Assembly (NCBI GenBank): GCA_036504975.1
Contig: DASXUF010000011.1
Coordinates: 1-41,821 of the forward strand
Direction: 5' to 3'
Source of the DNA: Candidatus Binatia bacterium
Lineage (GTDB): Bacteria > Desulfobacterota > Binatia > UBA9968
DNA: 41,821 nt
Position numbers and translations under genes: made by a program
The notes under the pieces: model-generated
What the model was told of the DNA's origin: nothing
The model's database searches: none
Seen by the model: the letters and a program-made list of their open reading frames with translations, nothing else
Shown here: positions 39,664 through 41,821 of the stretch, piece by piece
Numbering within the stretch: the stretch's first letter is position 1
How the letters are laid out: each line of letters begins with the position of its first letter

Positions 39664-41376
39664 ATGCAGGACAGGTTCTTCATCGCGGCGCAGCTCCGGC
39701 AGATCGCCGGACTCCTTCAGATCAAGGGCGAGAATCCTTTCAAGGCGCGCGCTTACGAACGGGCCGCCGATGCGCTGGAACGACTCGACGGCGATCTCGA
39801 CGCGCTCGTGACCAGCCGGCGGTTGACCGATATCAAAGGCGTCGGCGCCGGTCTCGCCGCCGCGATCGATGAGCTTTACCGCACGGGCAAAAGCGCCATG
39901 CTCGAACGGCTTCGGGAGGAGCTGCCGCCCGGCGTCGTCGAGATCAGCTCCGTCCCCGGCCTCAACTTAAAAAAAATTGTCGCGCTTCATGCCGCGCTCG
40001 GCAGCGAAAATCTTTCCGATCTCAAGGCGGCCGGCGAAAAAGGGCTGATCCGAACCGTCAAGGGCTTAGGCGAAAAAGCCGAAGCCAAGATCCTCGCCGC
40101 GATCGGGAGGCTCGAGACACGTGAAGACCGAGTTTCGCTGGATCGCGCGCTCAAAGAAGGCGAGCGGCTGGTGCGCCATCTGCGCGCCGCTCCGGAAATC
40201 GCCGAGGCGGATATCGCCGGCGTGCTCAGGCGCAGGAAAGAGACCGTCCGCCGGATCGTCTTCGTCGCAGCCAGTCGATCTTCCAAAAAAGCGCTGGATC
40301 GGTTTCTTAACTTCCCGGCCGTCGCTCAGTCTCTCGAACGCGCTGCCGATCGCTGCTCTGCGCGACTGGCCGGCGGGCTCCATGTCGAGCTCAACGTCGT
40401 CGCGCCCGAAGACTACGCCGGGGCGCTGCATTACTTCACGGGATCGAAGAAGCATTACGCCCGGCTCGAAGAGCTTGCGCGTCGGAAGAAAATCACGCTC
40501 GGTCCGCGCGCGCCGCGCGCGGCTGCGGGGAAAAAGATCGCGGCGCAAGACGAGAAGCAAATCTACCGGCGGCTCGGCATGCGGTACGTTCCGCCCGAGC
40601 TGCGCGAGGACGAGGGAGAGATCGAAGCGGCTTTGGCCGGAGAACTTCCGGATCTTGTCACGATCGACGACATTCAGGGCATGACGCACTGCCACACGGT
40701 TTATTCCGACGGCAAGAGCACGGTCGAGGAGATGGCGCGGGCGGCCGAAGTCATGGGCATGAAGTATCTCACCATCACGGACCATTCGCCTAATGCCTTT
40801 TACGCGCGCGGCGTCAAGATCGACCGGCTCATGGCGCAATGGGAGGAGATCGACAAGGTCCAGGAGAAGGTGAAGATCAAGCTGCTCAAGGGAACCGAAT
40901 CCGACATTCTCGACGACGGCGCGCTCGACTATCCCGATCGTATTCTGGAGCGGTTCGATATCGTGATCGCCAGCATTCACCACCGCGCCAAGATGGACGC
41001 CGGGCAGATGACGCGGCGGATCGTGCGAGCGATGAGGCAGCCGATCTTCAAAATCTGGGGCCATCCACTCGGCCGGCTGATCCAGTCGCGGCCGCCGCTC
41101 GAATGCGACATGGAGAAAGCGCTCGACGCCGTCGCCGAGTCCGGCGCGGCGATCGAGGTGAACGGCGACCCGCGCCGCCTCGACCTGGAGCCGCGCTGGA
41201 TTCGCGCGGCGCGCCGCCGCGGCATCAAGTTCATCGTCTCCACCGACGCTCACTCAACCCTGGCGTTGCAAAATTTGCGCTACGGCGTATTCATGGCGCG
41301 GCGCGGCTGGCTCACCCGCGGCGAGGTTTTGAACACGCTCGACACGCGCGCGTTCAGGGAGGCGGTCCGTCCATGA
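39664..41376 (+). CDS. polX: PolX-family DNA polymerase/PHP exonuclease with eroded polymerase site
   Basis: The 570-residue protein has two N-terminal helix-hairpin-helix regions (about 1-150), a family X polymerase core (160-300) and a C-terminal PHP nuclease (335-570). The PHP ligands look complete: His342 and His344 (THCHTVYSDG), Asp373-His374, Glu412, His439, His467 and Asp528/His530. In the polymerase palm, however, the usual GS-x-RR...D-x-D reads GVLRRRKETVRRIVF, with Arg197 and Val199 at the two Asp positions, and the third Asp is Glu242 (HVELNVV). TGSKKHYARLEELA is retained. It may be an exonuclease or AP-site enzyme without polymerisation. Start ATG 39664; an upstream extension is unlikely. 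Confidence 0.93.
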   Translation: MQDRFFIAAQLRQIAGLLQIKGENPFKARAYERAADALERLDGDLDALVTSRRLTDIKGVGAGLAAAIDELYRTGKSAMLERLREELPPGVVEISSVPGLNLKKIVALHAALGSENLSDLKAAGEKGLIRTVKGLGEKAEAKILAAIGRLETREDRVSLDRALKEGERLVRHLRAAPEIAEADIAGVLRRRKETVRRIVFVAASRSSKKALDRFLNFPAVAQSLERAADRCSARLAGGLHVELNVVAPEDYAGALHYFTGSKKHYARLEELARRKKITLGPRAPRAAAGKKIAAQDEKQIYRRLGMRYVPPELREDEGEIEAALAGELPDLVTIDDIQGMTHCHTVYSDGKSTVEEMARAAEVMGMKYLTITDHSPNAFYARGVKIDRLMAQWEEIDKVQEKVKIKLLKGTESDILDDGALDYPDRILERFDIVIASIHHRAKMDAGQMTRRIVRAMRQPIFKIWGHPLGRLIQSRPPLECDMEKALDAVAESGAAIEVNGDPRRLDLEPRWIRAARRRGIKFIVSTDAHSTLALQNLRYGVFMARRGWLTRGEVLNTLDTRAFREAVRP

Positions 41377-41821
41377 ACCGCATATTTCTTCTTTCGCCGG
41401 CGAGCTGCGGCGGCAAGCGGGCGCGTTGGATCCTCAAGAAAGACGCGCAATCCGAGATCGCCAAGCGGCTCCGGAGCGACGAAGGGGTCCCCTTAGGCGA
41501 GGTGTTTTGTTTCTTGAGCGTGCTCTACTTTCGCGGCAAGCTCGCCTACGCGCGCGCCTTCGCGCGCCCGCCCCTCGATGGGCAGAACGGCCATGGCGTC
41601 CTGATCATCACGCCGACGCGAGGTCTCGTCGCCGACGATGCGGCGATTCGCCTGTCGGCGCTCCGCGGCTTCGCGCGCGTGCCGATCAACAAGAAGCATC
41701 GACTTTATCGGCGTTCGCTCGTTCGCGGCGTCAAAGCGCTCGCCGCCGGGGTCGGTCCGAAATGCGAGGTCGTCTTTCTCGGCAGCATCGCGAGCGGCAA
41801 GTACCTCGACATCCTGACCGA
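41373..41821 (+). CDS. Conserved hypothetical protein, truncated by the window edge
   Basis: It starts with an ATGA overlap on the PolX stop and stays open to the end (149 codons seen). It reads MNRIFLLSPASCGGKRARWI, then LGEVFCFLSVLYFRGKLAYA, LIITPTRGLVADDAAIRLSA and KCEVVFLGSIASGKYLDILT. The CGGKRA segment and the GSIASGKY stretch near the current end look conserved. I recall similar unnamed proteins in other bacteria but no function. Its tight coupling to PolX hints at a DNA-related role. The C-terminus is missing. Confidence 0.8.
   Translation, partial: MNRIFLLSPASCGGKRARWILKKDAQSEIAKRLRSDEGVPLGEVFCFLSVLYFRGKLAYARAFARPPLDGQNGHGVLIITPTRGLVADDAAIRLSALRGFARVPINKKHRLYRRSLVRGVKALAAGVGPKCEVVFLGSIASGKYLDILT

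Noticed and set aside
40066-41253. A 395-residue minus-strand frame opposite the PolX gene.
   Set aside because: Antisense shadow typical of GC-rich coding DNA; the plus-strand PHP and helix-hairpin-helix motifs are unambiguous.
1-41821. Search for tRNA or rRNA genes, CRISPR arrays, integrases, transposases and prophage genes.
   Set aside because: I saw no tRNA T-loop or anticodon arrangement, no regularly spaced direct repeats and no transposase or integrase motifs. The only mobile-looking items are short palindromic repeats and the toxin-antitoxin island.

Overview
GC-rich bacterial chromosome segment of about 42 kb with dense genes and no RNA genes that I can see. The large number of stand-alone periplasmic binding proteins, a sigma-54 two-component system, a Rieske oxygenase and palindromic intergenic repeats fit an uncultivated soil or groundwater lineage of the Binatota, Rokubacteria, NC10 or Tectomicrobia type. 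That placement is an inference from gene style; nothing in the window is diagnostic.

Layout. (1) 151-3281, minus: an operon of Rieske oxygenase, NMT1-type binding protein and two-domain VOC protein, which looks like aromatic or small organic acid catabolism. (2) 3441-5462, plus: LapA-like membrane protein, universal stress protein and another NMT1-type binding protein. (3) 5510-10857, minus: a large membrane-anchored alpha/beta hydrolase, a 706-residue Cys-free repetitive protein of unknown family, and a TPR protein directly coupled to it. (4) 10958-22689, minus: a long transport-like cluster with five iron-type binding proteins, two NMT1-fold proteins without signal peptides, one double-length permease and a cupin. 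It contains no ATPase. A two-gene module (iron-type binding protein plus leaderless NMT1 protein) is present twice, and a plus-strand HigBA-like toxin-antitoxin pair with an unknown 240-residue gene lies between the copies. (5) 22690-24131: an AT-rich patch with two small unknown genes, then an O-methyltransferase. (6) 24389-32864: a signalling locus with a histidine kinase, an NtrC-type sigma-54 activator and a frameshifted receiver protein. It also holds two small exported proteins, an AI-2E family transporter and, at both edges, paralogous mannose-1-phosphate guanylyltransferase-like enzymes. I read two near-consensus sigma-54 (-24/-12) promoters and a third good candidate here, in front of a 101-residue exported protein, a 72-residue protein and one of the nucleotidyltransferases. 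(7) 32939-41821: DoxX, MFS exporter, Asp/Glu racemase-superfamily enzyme with arylmalonate decarboxylase-like residues, isochorismatase-fold protein lacking the catalytic Cys, family 9 glycosyltransferase, haem-oxygenase-like diiron protein, secreted cyclophilin, retropepsin-like protein, PolX with an eroded polymerase site, and a truncated conserved gene at the right edge.

The strongest candidate for an undescribed system is region 6: a compact sigma-54 regulon in which the kinase and activator sit between the targets they probably control. The second is the hydrolase, repeat protein and TPR set in region 3. The third is the duplicated binding-protein/NMT1 module in region 4. The intergenic DNA also holds at least four palindromic repeat elements of different families (21465-21545, 35501-35642, 36293-36359, 37669-37769).
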